A stretch of DNA of 64,000 nt from Saccharothrix violaceirubra (lineage in GTDB: Bacteria > Actinomycetota > Actinomycetes > Mycobacteriales > Pseudonocardiaceae). A program made the position numbers and the translations under genes. Every line of letters starts with the position of its first letter. The stretch's first letter is position 1. The notes below the pieces were generated by a model that was given only the letters and a program-made list of their open reading frames with translations, had not been told where the DNA came from and made no database searches. Positions 25,678 through 34,406 of this stretch are shown one piece after another. The stretch covers positions 5,642,001-5,706,000 of the forward strand of contig NZ_JACHJS010000001.1 of the NCBI RefSeq assembly GCF_014203755.1, given 5' to 3'.

Positions 25678-25693
25678 AAAGTGATATCACTTT
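25678..25693. promoter_or_regulatory. Perfect palindrome upstream of the SPFH gene
   Basis: aaagtgatatcacttt is a perfect 16-bp palindrome centred 42 bp upstream of the SPFH start codon, in an otherwise GC-rich gap. Its AT-rich core and position make it a probable operator. Candidate ligands are a GntR-type repressor or the ribbon-helix-helix protein encoded two genes downstream; neither is proven. Confidence 0.7.
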
Positions 25694-25727
25694 GCTAAGC
25701 ACGGGATATGACAGTGAGGGGTGCGAC

Positions 25728-26648
25728 ATGAGCGCTGCGACAGACGTGGTGCGGATGCCGGTTCCGCCGGTACGGGAGCGGGAGGCCATCGGGCTGCCCG
25801 GCATCTCGGCGTTCTTCATCGGTTTCTTCGCCTTGATCGCCGGCGTGGCACTCATGGTCACGCCGATCGTCCGGAACCCGGACGAGCCGAACCTGACCGT
25901 GGCCGTCGCGGGTCTGCTGATCGTGATCGGCGGCGTCATCGGCCTGCGCGGCCTGTTCACGGTCGCACCGGGCGAGGCGCGGGTGCTCCAGTTCCTCGGC
26001 CGCTACACGGGCACCGTGCGCAAGGACGGGCTGCGCTGGGCCAACCCGTTCAGCACGCGGGCGAAGGTGTCGACCAGGATCCGCAACCACGAGACCGCGA
26101 CGCTGAAGGTCAACGACGCGGACGGCAACCCGATCGAGATCGCCGCCGTGGTCGTGTGGCAGGTCGACGACACGGCGAAGGCGATGTTCGCGGTCGACGA
26201 CTTCGTGCGGTTCGTGGGCATCCAGGCCGAAACGGCCGTGCGGCACATCGCGACCAGCTACCCGTACGACAACCACGACGAGGCCGGCCTGTCGCTGCGG
26301 GAGAACGCGGACGAGATCACCGAGAAGCTGTCGCTGGAGATCGCCGCCCGGGTCCAGGCAGCGGGTGTGCACGTCATCGAGTCGCGGCTGACGCACCTGG
26401 CGTACGCGCCGGAGATCGCGCACGCCATGCTCCAGCGCCAGCAGGCGGGTGCGGTCGTGGCGGCACGGGCCCGCATCGTGGAGGGCGCGGTCGGTATGGT
26501 CGAACTGGCCCTGGCCAAGCTCGCCGAACAGGACGTGGTGGAACTGGACGAGGAGCGCAAGGCGGCGATGGTGTCGAACCTGCTGGTCGTGCTGTGCGGT
26601 GACCGGTCCACGCAGCCCGTGGTCAACACCGGGTCGCTGTACCACTGA
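25728..26648 (+). CDS. SPFH/Band 7 (prohibitin-like) membrane protein
   Basis: 306 residues. Two N-terminal membrane helices (about 25-70) are followed by an SPFH domain, with [21 protein letters not shown] leading the fold and [18 protein letters not shown] inside it. A coiled C-terminal part follows ([21 protein letters not shown]). Such proteins form membrane microdomain scaffolds. It is followed at 1 bp by a small ribbon-helix-helix gene and preceded by a perfect palindrome, so it looks like a self-regulated two-gene unit. Function in actinobacteria is unknown to me. Confidence 0.9.
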   Translation: MSAATDVVRMPVPPVREREAIGLPGISAFFIGFFALIAGVALMVTPIVRNPDEPNLTVAVAGLLIVIGGVIGLRGLFTVAPGEARVLQFLGRYTGTVRKDGLRWANPFSTRAKVSTRIRNHETATLKVNDADGNPIEIAAVVVWQVDDTAKAMFAVDDFVRFVGIQAETAVRHIATSYPYDNHDEAGLSLRENADEITEKLSLEIAARVQAAGVHVIESRLTHLAYAPEIAHAMLQRQQAGAVVAARARIVEGAVGMVELALAKLAEQDVVELDEERKAAMVSNLLVVLCGDRSTQPVVNTGSLYH

Positions 26649-26649
26649 G

Positions 26650-26853
26650 GTGGCCGAGCGCAAAAGCGTCCTGCTCCGCTTGGACCCGGCGGTGCACGAC
26701 GCGCTGACCAGGTGGGCGGCCGACGAGTTGCGCAGCACCAACGCCCAGATCGAGTTCCTGCTGCGCCGCGCCCTGACGGAGGCCGGCCGCCTCCCGACGG
26801 GCACCGCCGACCAGCCCAAACGCGGTCGGCCACGCAAAGACACCGCGACCTGA
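26650..26853 (+). CDS. Ribbon-helix-helix (Arc/HicB-like) DNA-binding protein
   Basis: 67 residues from GTG 26650: [19 protein letters not shown], then a helix with [14 protein letters not shown], the Arc/MetJ ribbon-helix-helix fold, then a basic tail (PKRGRPRKD). It starts 1 bp after the SPFH stop. No toxin partner is adjacent, so an antitoxin role is doubtful. Control of its own operon through the upstream palindrome is the more natural idea. From memory, SPFH plus this kind of protein is a recurring pair in Streptomyces. Confidence 0.82.
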   Translation: MAERKSVLLRLDPAVHDALTRWAADELRSTNAQIEFLLRRALTEAGRLPTGTADQPKRGRPRKDTAT

Positions 26854-27169
26854 CCCGGTGGCGGGGCTCGCCCGCCGAGCCCCGCCCCTCCGCGTTCGGC
26901 TGCCCGCTTCCCAATCCCTTGACCCGCGCTCCGGTCCGCGCGAACGCGCCTGCGTCCTCGCAGGTGGACCGGGTCGCCGTCGGCCGCGGACCGGAACGTG
27001 CGGCTGTCCGCCCTCGCCCTGCGCCCGACTTCCCGTTCGGCCCGCCACGACCGACCGTCGACACAGTCGGCCCGCTTCACCCGCCGCATCCGGGTGCGCT
27101 TCCCGAAGCCTTCGGCACACCGCACCTCCGCGCGGCGCCGCCGGCCCGTCTCGTCCCGTCTGCCGCACG
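26854..27169. other. Intergenic stretch without a recognisable gene
   Basis: 316 bp between the ribbon-helix-helix gene and the convergent TSUP transporter. It is C-rich on the plus strand. Open frames across it on both strands have no family-like sequence and no ribosome sites. No clear terminator hairpin was found by eye. Confidence 0.6.
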
Positions 27170-27970
27170 TCAGCCCAGGGCGACCTTCCAGCCGAGGCTG
27201 AACACCAACGCCACCACGACGGTCAGGAACACCCGGCGGACGAAGGCCGAGCCCTTCCGCACCGCGAGCCGGGCACCCACCACGGCACCGGTGACGTTGC
27301 AGACCGCCAAGACCGCGCCCAGTCCCCACAGCACGTTCCCGGCGGGGATGAAGTAGAAGAGCGCGCCCAGGTTCGTGGCCACGTTGACCAGCTTCGCCGT
27401 GGCCGAGGCCCGCAGGAACGCGAACCCGATCAGCCCCACCAGCAGGAACACCAGGAACGTCCCGGTGCCCGGCCCGGCGAGCCCGTCGTAGAACCCGACC
27501 ACCGCGCCGCCCGCGACCATGACCGCCAGTTGCGCCCACTTCCCGAAACGGGGCGTTTCGGCGACACCCAACGCGGGCTTGCGCCACGTGTAGAGCCCCA
27601 CCCCGACCAGCGCGACCAGCACCACGCCGTTGAGCACCGCCGGTTTCAAGGCCCCGGCGAACGCCGCGCCGCCCACCGCGCCACCGAACGCCGCGACCGC
27701 CATGGGGATGGCGGACCCCCAGTCGATCGGCGTCTGCCGGGCGTACGTGCGCATCGCCGCCGACGTGCCCACCACCGCCGCGATCTTGTTGGTGGCCAAC
27801 GCGTAGACGGGTTGCCCGCCCGGTGCGACGAGGAGGAGGGCGGGCACCAGGATCAGCCCGCCGCCACCGACGACGGCGTCGATCGCACCCGCCAGCGCGG
27901 CGGCGAGACAGAGGAACAGAAGGCCGGCGAGGGACACCTGGCCGAACCCGGGCCAGTCCAGCGCACTCAT
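27170..27970 (-). CDS. TSUP (TauE/SafE) family sulfite/sulfonate-type exporter
   Basis: 266 residues from ATG 27970 (GTG 27973 is one codon earlier). About eight membrane segments with the TSUP signatures AGAIDAVVGGGGLILVPALL near the N-terminus and GFYDGLAGPGTGTFLVF in the second half. The family moves sulfite, sulfoacetate, taurine-related or other organic anions. It is not linked to the sulfur operon here, so the substrate is open. Confidence 0.88.
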   Translation of the reverse strand: MSALDWPGFGQVSLAGLLFLCLAAALAGAIDAVVGGGGLILVPALLLVAPGGQPVYALATNKIAAVVGTSAAMRTYARQTPIDWGSAIPMAVAAFGGAVGGAAFAGALKPAVLNGVVLVALVGVGLYTWRKPALGVAETPRFGKWAQLAVMVAGGAVVGFYDGLAGPGTGTFLVFLLVGLIGFAFLRASATAKLVNVATNLGALFYFIPAGNVLWGLGAVLAVCNVTGAVVGARLAVRKGSAFVRRVFLTVVVALVFSLGWKVALG

Positions 27971-28156
27971 CACGACCCCAGCCTAACGGGACGCACGTAC
28001 TGTATTTCCGCCCGATTTCCGACGCCCTGAGCAGCCCTGATAGCCTGGACCCTCGCACCGCGCGGCATTCCGCTGTGGAGGAAACCCGCCCGTCCCGGGC
28101 GGCGCCGACAACCAGCGCGGTACGACCAAGACTCGAACGACAAAGGTGGCTTTCGC

Positions 28157-28417
28157 GTGGCGAACATCAAGTCCCAGCTCAAGCGGATCAAGACGAACGA
28201 GAAGGCGCGTCTGCGCAACAAGTCCGTCAAGTCGTCGCTGAAGACCGCGATCCGCAAGTTCCGTGAGGCCGCCGAGGCCGGTGACAAGGAGAAGGCCGTC
28301 GCCCTCGCCCGCGAGGCGTCCCGCAAGCTGGACAAGGCCGTCACCAAGGGCGTGATCCACGCCAACCAGGCCGCGAACAAGAAGTCGGCCCTGGCGAAGC
28401 GCGCGAACCAGATCTGA
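28157..28417 (+). CDS. rpsT: 30S ribosomal protein S20
   Basis: 86 residues, GTG start. Small basic helical protein that binds 16S r[23 protein letters not shown] at the start, then a helical hairpin ending [19 protein letters not shown]. Transcribed alone. Ends 27 bp before a textbook intrinsic terminator. Divergent from the TSUP gene. Length and sequence are typical for actinobacteria. Confidence 0.97.
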   Translation: MANIKSQLKRIKTNEKARLRNKSVKSSLKTAIRKFREAAEAGDKEKAVALAREASRKLDKAVTKGVIHANQAANKKSALAKRANQI

Positions 28418-28444
28418 TCCGAGCGCACACCCACGGCACGAATT

Positions 28445-28482
28445 CGGCGCCGCCTCCCACCGGGAGGCGGCGCCGCTCTTTT
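28445..28482 (+). terminator. Intrinsic terminator of rpsT
   Basis: Arms 28445-28458 (cggcgccgcctccc) and 28462-28475 pair perfectly over 14 bp with a 3-base loop and are followed by a T-rich tail (ctctttt, 28476-28482). The best-formed intrinsic terminator in the window. Confidence 0.95.
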
Positions 28483-28489
28483 GGGCGAC

Positions 28490-28841
28490 AGCCCGGCGGG
28501 TCGGTTCAGCCGATCGGGCAGACCAGTGGGCAGGCAGACCGGGCGGCCAGCCGGCGGCGGGCGGCCATCGGCGGGCGGCGGCTGGCGGCGGACAGGCGGC
28601 GCCGGGCGGCGGGCGGAAGACAAGCGGGTAGCCAGCGGGCGGCGGCAGGCGGCTGGCGGGCGGAAGACAGGCGGATAGCCGGCGGGCGGCGGCCGGCAGG
28701 CGGGCACGGGGCGGTCGGCCAGCAGGCGGGGTGGCGGTGGGGCGGCCTCGGGCTTTGCCGCCAGGCGGGTCAGCGACCCTCGGCGAGCAGGCAGGTGGCC
28801 GGCCAGGCGAGGTGCGACCTGAGGCTTTGCCGCCCAGCGGG
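28490..28841. repeat. GGC-rich imperfect repeat tract between rpsT and holA
   Basis: About 350 bp built from variants of gcgggcggc, gcaggcgg and ggcggaagacaagcgg. A unit starting gcgggcggaagaca recurs around 28610 and 28655. The segment ggctttgccgcc(a/c)(g/a)gcgggtcagcg occurs at 28751-28775 and again at 28824-28847, where it includes the last codons and stop of holA. The tract thus looks like local duplication of the holA 3' end plus GGC slippage. No credible gene is present; open frames are pure low complexity. Confidence 0.8.
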
Positions 28842-29825
28842 TCAGCGGCGGGCGTGGTAGGCGGCGACGATCTTGAGCACGGCGCGTTCCAGCGCATAGC
28901 CCGAATCCGCGGCCACGCCCTTCACGTCGGCGTTCAGGGCGGCCACCACCGACATCGCGGCGGCCAGGCCGTCGCCGTCCCAGCCGCGGGCCTGGGCCTG
29001 CGCCTTCTTCACCTTCCACGGTGGCATGCCCAACTCGCCCGCCAGCTTGAACGGGTCTCCCCGGCCCGACGCGGACACGCGGGCGATGGTCCGCACCGCG
29101 TCGGCGAGGGCGTCGGCGACGAGCACGTGCGGCACGCCGAGGTTGATGGCCCACCGCAGCGCCTCCAACGCACCGCCCCGGTCGCCCATCACGGCCTTCT
29201 CCGCCACCGCGAACCCGGTCACCTCGGCCCGGCCGCGGTGGTAGCGGTGCACCGCGGCCACGTCGATCTTGCCGCCGGTGTCGGCGACGAGCTGCGACGC
29301 GGCGGCCGACAACTCGCGCAGGTCCGACCCGACCGCCTCGATCAGCGCGGCGACGGCCTGCGGGTCCGCCTTGCCGCCCGCCGAGCGGATCTCGTTGCGC
29401 ACGAACGCGTCGCGCTCGGCCGGTTTCGTGATCCGGGGACACTCGGTCACCACCGCGCCGGCCTTGCGCAGGGCGGCGGGCAACTCCTTGGCCACCTTGC
29501 TGCGCCCGCCGCCGGTGTGGACGACGACGAGCGTCACCCCGTCGGCCGGTGCCTTGGCGTAGGCGAGCACCGCGTCGGCGATCTCCTTGCCCGCGTCCTG
29601 GGCCGCCTCCAGCGCGACGACCCGACCCTCCGCGAACAGGGACGGACTCACCAATTCGGCCAGCTCGGGAGGCGTGAGGTCGGTCACCCGCACCCTGGTC
29701 AGGTCGGCTTGGGGGTCCGCTTTCCGCGCGATCTCCAGCGCACCCCGGACAGCCCGCTCGACCAGCAACTCCTCCTCGCCGACGACCAGGTGCACGGCAT
29801 CCGGCGCGGCAGCGGCAGCACTCAC
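28842..29825 (-). CDS. holA: DNA polymerase III subunit delta (HolA)
   Basis: 327 residues from GTG 29825. Clamp-loader delta subunit, which opens the beta clamp. N-terminal VHLVVGEEELLVERAV, middle VVVHTGGGRSKVAKELP and C-terminal helical collar KVKKAQAQARGWDGDGL are family features. In mycobacteria holA lies next to the comEC homologue. Here thrC and an unknown gene separate them. The stop codon lies inside one copy of the repeat tract described downstream. Confidence 0.92.
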   Translation of the reverse strand: MSAAAAAPDAVHLVVGEEELLVERAVRGALEIARKADPQADLTRVRVTDLTPPELAELVSPSLFAEGRVVALEAAQDAGKEIADAVLAYAKAPADGVTLVVVHTGGGRSKVAKELPAALRKAGAVVTECPRITKPAERDAFVRNEIRSAGGKADPQAVAALIEAVGSDLRELSAAASQLVADTGGKIDVAAVHRYHRGRAEVTGFAVAEKAVMGDRGGALEALRWAINLGVPHVLVADALADAVRTIARVSASGRGDPFKLAGELGMPPWKVKKAQAQARGWDGDGLAAAMSVVAALNADVKGVAADSGYALERAVLKIVAAYHARR

Positions 29826-29930
29826 GGCGACGATCCTCCCACGTTCGTCCGTCGCCCGGCCCGTGGACGACACTGGCCACGAGCCGGAACGATGACGTAC
29901 GTTGTAAGCCGCACGCACAATCGAATACCG

Positions 29931-30040
29931 CTCATCCAGAGGGGCAGAGGGATCGGCCCGAAGAAGCCCCGGCAACCCGTCGCACAGCATCCGCTGGCGA
30001 CCACGGTGCCAATTCCGACCCGCGACGCGGGACAGATGAG
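29931..30040 (+). promoter_or_regulatory. SAM-I (S-box) riboswitch upstream of thrC
   Basis: The S-box core is nearly canonical: ctcatccagaggggcagagg at 29931-29950, gatcggcccgaagaagcccc at 29951-29970, then ggcaaccc, and ggtgccaattcc at 30006-30017. P1 forms between ctcatc (29931-29936) and gatgag (30035-30040). The 3' strand of P1 runs into the thrC ribosome site (gaggagag, 30038-30045), 9 bp before the ATG. SAM binding should therefore hide the ribosome site, giving translational shut-off. No terminator is needed or seen. Confidence 0.95.
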
Positions 30041-30053
30041 GAGAGACCTCGCG

Positions 30054-31316
30054 ATGACCGCTGTCAGTGTGCCCTCGGCCACCACCTCCTTCGACCTCGG
30101 TCCGGCTCGCGCCCTGTCGTGCCGCGAGTGCGGCAACGAGACGCCGCTCGCCCCGGAATACGCCTGTTACGAGTGTTTCGGTCCCCTGGAAGTCGCGTAC
30201 GACTTCGGCCGCGTCCGCCGCGAGGACATCGAGTCCGGCCCGCAGTCCATCTGGCGTTACCGCAGCCTGCTGCCGGTCCCGACGAACGTCGCGTCGCACC
30301 CCAACCTCGAGCCCGGCAACACCCGCCTGATCGAGGCCGACCGCCTGGCCAAGGCCCTCGGCCTGCGGAAGGTCTGGGTGAAGGACGACACCGGCAACCC
30401 CACCCACTCCTTCAAGGACCGCGTCGTCGGCGTGGCGCTGGCCGCCGCCCGCGAACTCGGCTTCAAGGTGCTGGCCTGCCCGTCGACCGGCAACCTGGCC
30501 AACGCCGTCGCCGCCGCCGCGACCCGCGCGGGCTGGCAGTCGGTCGTGCTCGTGCCCTCCTCCCTGGAGCAGGCGAAGATCCTCATGACGGCCGTCTACG
30601 ACGGCGCCCTGATCACCATCGACGGCAACTACGACGACGTGAACCGCGTCGCGCAGGAGCTGGCGGCGGAGAACGAGGACTGGGCCTTCGTCAACGTCAA
30701 CGTCCGCCCGTACTACGCCGAGGGCTCGAAGACCCTGGGCTTCGAGGTCGCCGAGCAGCTCGGCTGGCGCCTGCCCGAGCAGATCGTCGTCCCCATCGCC
30801 TCCGGCTCGCAGTTGACCAAGGTCGACAAGGCGTTCCGCGAACTCGGCTCCCTCGACCTGGTCGAAGCGACGCCGTACAAGGTCTTCGGCGCCCAGGCCA
30901 CCGGCTGCGCCCCGGTCGCGACCGCCTTCAAGGCCGGCCACGACGTGATCACCCCGGTCCGCCCGGACACGATCGCCCGGTCGCTGGCGATCGGCGTCCC
31001 GGCCGACGGCCCCTACGCGCTGGACTCCGTCCGTCGCACCGGTGGCACCATCGAGGACGTCTCCGACGAGGAGGTCGTCGAGGGCATCCGCCTGCTGGCG
31101 CGCACCGAGGGCATCTTCGCCGAGACGGCGGGCGGCGTGACCGTCGCCACGGCGAAGAAGCTCGTCGAGACCGGCCAGCTCGACCCGGACGCCGAGACCG
31201 TCCTGCTGATCACCGGCGACGGCCTCAAGACCCTCGACGCGGTGTCGCACAAGGTCGGCCCGAAGGCGAACGTGCCGCCGTCGGCCGAGGCCGTGATCAA
31301 CGCCCTCAAGGGCTGA
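30054..31316 (+). CDS. thrC: Threonine synthase
   Basis: 420 residues. PLP enzyme making threonine from O-phosphohomoserine. N-terminal zinc-ribbon-like cysteines (CRECG, CYEC), PLP lysine in HSFKDRVV, phosphate-binding STGNLANAV and GDGLKTLD near the end. Start ATG 30054 is fixed by the riboswitch and ribosome site. Control by SAM makes sense because O-phosphohomoserine is the branch point between threonine and methionine. It overlaps the convergent unknown gene by 11 bp. Confidence 0.95.
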   Translation: MTAVSVPSATTSFDLGPARALSCRECGNETPLAPEYACYECFGPLEVAYDFGRVRREDIESGPQSIWRYRSLLPVPTNVASHPNLEPGNTRLIEADRLAKALGLRKVWVKDDTGNPTHSFKDRVVGVALAAARELGFKVLACPSTGNLANAVAAAATRAGWQSVVLVPSSLEQAKILMTAVYDGALITIDGNYDDVNRVAQELAAENEDWAFVNVNVRPYYAEGSKTLGFEVAEQLGWRLPEQIVVPIASGSQLTKVDKAFRELGSLDLVEATPYKVFGAQATGCAPVATAFKAGHDVITPVRPDTIARSLAIGVPADGPYALDSVRRTGGTIEDVSDEEVVEGIRLLARTEGIFAETAGGVTVATAKKLVETGQLDPDAETVLLITGDGLKTLDAVSHKVGPKANVPPSAEAVINALKG

Positions 31317-31815
31317 GCGCCTCCTCCCCGAGGATCGTCGCGGGCGATTTCAGCCAGCCACAACGCGGGAACCGAGCCAGTTCGGACCGGAACAACGGTC
31401 CGAACGGTTCGGTGACCACGCGCCACGCGGTCAGCCGCTGCGGCCACGGCGAGTCGAACTTGAGCCGGTTGTACGGATTGGCGTGCCACACCTCGTGCGG
31501 CATCCACGTCAGGTCGTCGAACATCAGCTCGAGCAACGCGTCGAACGCGTCCTGGACCGAGTGGACCTTCACGGTCAGCGGATCACGGACGACCGTGGCC
31601 CTGGCGGTCACCGCGCGTTCGCCGAACCCCTTGTCGCACAGGTAATAGGTGAAGCCGGGTTTCAGCTCGCCGTACGGCCACGGTCGGGCGACGTAGCCGG
31701 GCTGCCACAACGCCCACCCGAAGCCGTGGCCCTCCGTCTGCCCCTCCAGTTGTCGTCCGATGCCGCTGAACTCCCAGCCGTTGTTCAGGCGGATCCAGAT
31801 GTCGTCTTCTTCCAC
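31306..31815 (-). CDS. Conserved-looking protein of unknown function
   Basis: 169 residues from GTG 31815, with ggagaa upstream. No family recognised. It is rich in Trp and aromatic residues. Notable segments are IWIRLNNGWEFSGIGRQLEG, YYLCDKGFGERAVTARATVV and MPHEVWHANPYNRLKFD. The second is reminiscent of PUA/EVE-like small-molecule or nucleic-acid binding folds, but this is only a pattern impression. No signal peptide. The codon pattern is that of the host. Confidence 0.7.
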   Translation of the reverse strand: MEEDDIWIRLNNGWEFSGIGRQLEGQTEGHGFGWALWQPGYVARPWPYGELKPGFTYYLCDKGFGERAVTARATVVRDPLTVKVHSVQDAFDALLELMFDDLTWMPHEVWHANPYNRLKFDSPWPQRLTAWRVVTEPFGPLFRSELARFPRCGWLKSPATILGEEALSP

Positions 31816-31994
31816 GGTGTTCTCCCGAAGTCGTCGTTCGATTCCGGCGCCCCGCAGGTCTGCGGAACAGCCGGGTGGCAAGGCACGCACGGTGCCGAAA
31901 TCGGGCCACGGACCGACGATTCCGGCACTTGACCGCAGTGGTCGGCCGAGCATGTGGTCCGAGTCCGTCGGCGGCCGAGCGGACGGTTTGTCCT

Positions 31995-32020
31995 GGCAGG
32001 CCGGGAAAATACGGCCTGCC
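31995..32020 (-). terminator. Hairpin downstream of comEC
   Basis: Arms 31995-32003 (ggcaggccg) and 32012-32020 pair over 9 bp with an AT-rich 8-base loop. It lies 74 bp past the comEC stop on the minus strand, within the 278-bp gap to the unknown gene. A plausible terminator, but without a T-run. Confidence 0.5.
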
Positions 32021-32093
32021 GCGCTCTGTGGGTCCAGTGCCGTCGGCCCGGTGGCGGTCGGCCGCCGGGACCGGCGCGGTCGGTTCGCTCCTC

Positions 32094-34394
32094 TCAGTCG
32101 TGTCCACTTCGGATCGGATCGCCGCGTCGGGCGATCCGCAGCCCCTGGGGACCGGGTAGGACGGCGGTGTCGCCGTCGCGGTCGGTCCGGGTCACCAGGA
32201 CGCCCTGCCGGCCCAAGGCGTCCAGCACGACGCCGCTGGGGTGGCCGTAGCGGTTGCCCGCCCCGACGCTGACCAACCCGACCCTCGGCCGCACCGCCGC
32301 CAGGAACTCCGGCGTCGAGAAGCGCGAACCGTGGTGCGGTACCTTCAGGACGTCGGCCCGCAGGTCCACTCCCGCGCCGAGCAGGTCGGACTGCCCGCGC
32401 AACTCGATGTCGCCGGTCAGCAACACCCGCCCGGCCGCCGTCGACGCCCGCAACACCACCGAGGCGTCGTTGACCGCCGTGTTCTCCTCCCTTCCGGCCG
32501 GCACCTCGCGCGGTCCCAGCACCTCCACGGCCAACCCGGGCCAGTCGAGCCGTTGCCCGGCGGTCAACTCGACGACCCGCACTCCCGCCGCGTCCGCCCG
32601 CTCCCGCACGGACCGCCACGCCCACTCCGGCCGCCGGGCCGGTCCGACCGCGACCGCACCGACCCCGTGCTCGGCCAGTACGGCGGCCAGGCCGCCAATG
32701 TGGTCGGCGTGCAGATGGCTCAGCACCACCAGCGGAATCCGCCGCACGCCCAACCGCCGCAGGCACCGCAGCACGGGCACCGGATCGGGCCCGGTGTCCA
32801 CCAGCACGGCACGCCCCCGCTCGGCGGTCGCCAACACCACCGCGTCGCCCTGCCCGACGTCGCACAGGACCGCCGCCCACCCCGACACCGGCCAACGCGG
32901 CGTGAACACCCCCACCGGCACGAGCACCAGGCCCAGCCCCACCACGGCGGCCAGGACCACGACCCGCAGCCGAGGCAGGCGCAGGACCACCCAGACCACG
33001 GCGACCACGACGACCAGCACCACGCCGCCGACCCACCCGTCCGGCCAGGCGATCGCGGCACCCGGTACCGCCGCCGCGTGCCGGGCCACCGCGATCAGCC
33101 ACCCGAGCAGCGGACCGGCGACCTCGGCCACCAGCCGTGCCGGGCCCTCGTGCGCCTGCGCGGCCACCGCCGCCAGCACACCGAGCACGGTCGCCGGGGC
33201 GACCACCGGCGCGGCCACCAGGTTCGCCACCACCGACACCAGGCTGACCTGTCCGGAGAGCCCCGCCACCAGCGGTGCCGTCGCCAGGTTGGCGGCGACC
33301 GGGACGGCCAACGCCTCGGCGAACCCCACGGGCACGCCCCGCGCCCGCAGTGCCGCCGACCACCGGGGTGCCACCAGCACCAGCGATGCCGTCGCCACGA
33401 CCGACAACCCGAACCCCGGGTCGACGGCCAACTCCGGGTCGACGAGCACCAGGGTGATCACCGACGCCGCCAGCGCGGGTACCGCGGACCGTTCCCGGCC
33501 CAGGGCCAGGGCCAGCAACGCCACCCCGCCCATGACCGCCGCACGCAGGACGCTCGCCTCCGGCCCGACCAGCACGACGAACCCGACCAACGCCACCGCC
33601 GCACCGGCCACGCAGCCCTTGAGCCCGACCTGGAGCATCCGGAGCAGCACCAGCACCCCGCCGCACACGATGGCGAGATTCGCGCCGGACACCGCCAGCA
33701 GGTGGACCAGTCCCGAGGTCTCGAACTCGTCGGTCATCCGGGACGACAGGCCCTCGGTATCGCCGACCACCAGGGCGGGCAGCAACGCCGCGGGTTCCGG
33801 GTCGAGCGCACCCGCAGCCCGGGTCAGACCCGCGCGGACCTTGGCCGCCGCCCGCTGCCACACCGGCGCCTCGACGACGTCACGGGGCGGCCCCCGGACG
33901 CGCAGGAGCGCCACGGTCAGCTCGCCCGACCGGGCCGGGACGAGCCCGGCGGTCACCGTGACCTCCTGGCCGGGCAACAGATCCCGCCACGCCGGAGCCG
34001 GGGCGAGGACCACGACCCGGCCGCCGCCGTCGAGCGTCGCCTTCAGCACCACGAGTTCGACCCCGCCCGGCCGCGACCCGAACCCGGCGGTGCGCACGCC
34101 ACGCGGCCGGGTGTCGACCTCCACGCGGAACGTGCCGACCCCGCCATGGGCAGCGGCTTCCCGCAGCGGGTGGAACTCGGCGGCGTGCAGCCGGAACCCG
34201 ACCCACAGGGCCGCGACCGCGCCCGTCACGGCGAGCGCCACCGCCATCGGCGGCCACCGCCGCAGCGCGACCGCCACCGCCGCCAGACCCAGTCCGACCG
34301 CGACCGCCGCCCACCACGTCCACAGCAGACCGACCGCCGCGGACGCCCACACCGCCGAGGCGGCCGGGACCAGGTGGAACCGTTGACCGATCAT
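32094..34394 (-). CDS. comEC: ComEC/Rec2 family DNA-uptake channel protein
   Basis: 766 residues. N-terminal membrane helices and OB-like DUF4131 region, a Competence domain with LLAVSGANLAIV, then a C-terminal metallo-beta-lactamase domain with SHLHADHIGG and VPHHGSRFSTPEF. ComEC forms the inner-membrane channel for single-stranded DNA in natural transformation. With comEA upstream this is a complete late-uptake pair, although competence is poorly documented in these bacteria. There is a 12-bp gap to comEA, so one operon. Confidence 0.93.
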   Translation of the reverse strand: MIGQRFHLVPAASAVWASAAVGLLWTWWAAVAVGLGLAAVAVALRRWPPMAVALAVTGAVAALWVGFRLHAAEFHPLREAAAHGGVGTFRVEVDTRPRGVRTAGFGSRPGGVELVVLKATLDGGGRVVVLAPAPAWRDLLPGQEVTVTAGLVPARSGELTVALLRVRGPPRDVVEAPVWQRAAAKVRAGLTRAAGALDPEPAALLPALVVGDTEGLSSRMTDEFETSGLVHLLAVSGANLAIVCGGVLVLLRMLQVGLKGCVAGAAVALVGFVVLVGPEASVLRAAVMGGVALLALALGRERSAVPALAASVITLVLVDPELAVDPGFGLSVVATASLVLVAPRWSAALRARGVPVGFAEALAVPVAANLATAPLVAGLSGQVSLVSVVANLVAAPVVAPATVLGVLAAVAAQAHEGPARLVAEVAGPLLGWLIAVARHAAAVPGAAIAWPDGWVGGVVLVVVVAVVWVVLRLPRLRVVVLAAVVGLGLVLVPVGVFTPRWPVSGWAAVLCDVGQGDAVVLATAERGRAVLVDTGPDPVPVLRCLRRLGVRRIPLVVLSHLHADHIGGLAAVLAEHGVGAVAVGPARRPEWAWRSVRERADAAGVRVVELTAGQRLDWPGLAVEVLGPREVPAGREENTAVNDASVVLRASTAAGRVLLTGDIELRGQSDLLGAGVDLRADVLKVPHHGSRFSTPEFLAAVRPRVGLVSVGAGNRYGHPSGVVLDALGRQGVLVTRTDRDGDTAVLPGPQGLRIARRGDPIRSGHD

Positions 34395-34406
34395 GGTGCG
34401 CCACCG

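Noticed and set aside
28490..28841. Possible CRISPR array in the repeat tract
   Set aside because: Units vary in length and there are no uniform spacers or cas genes; it is simple GGC-rich repetition.
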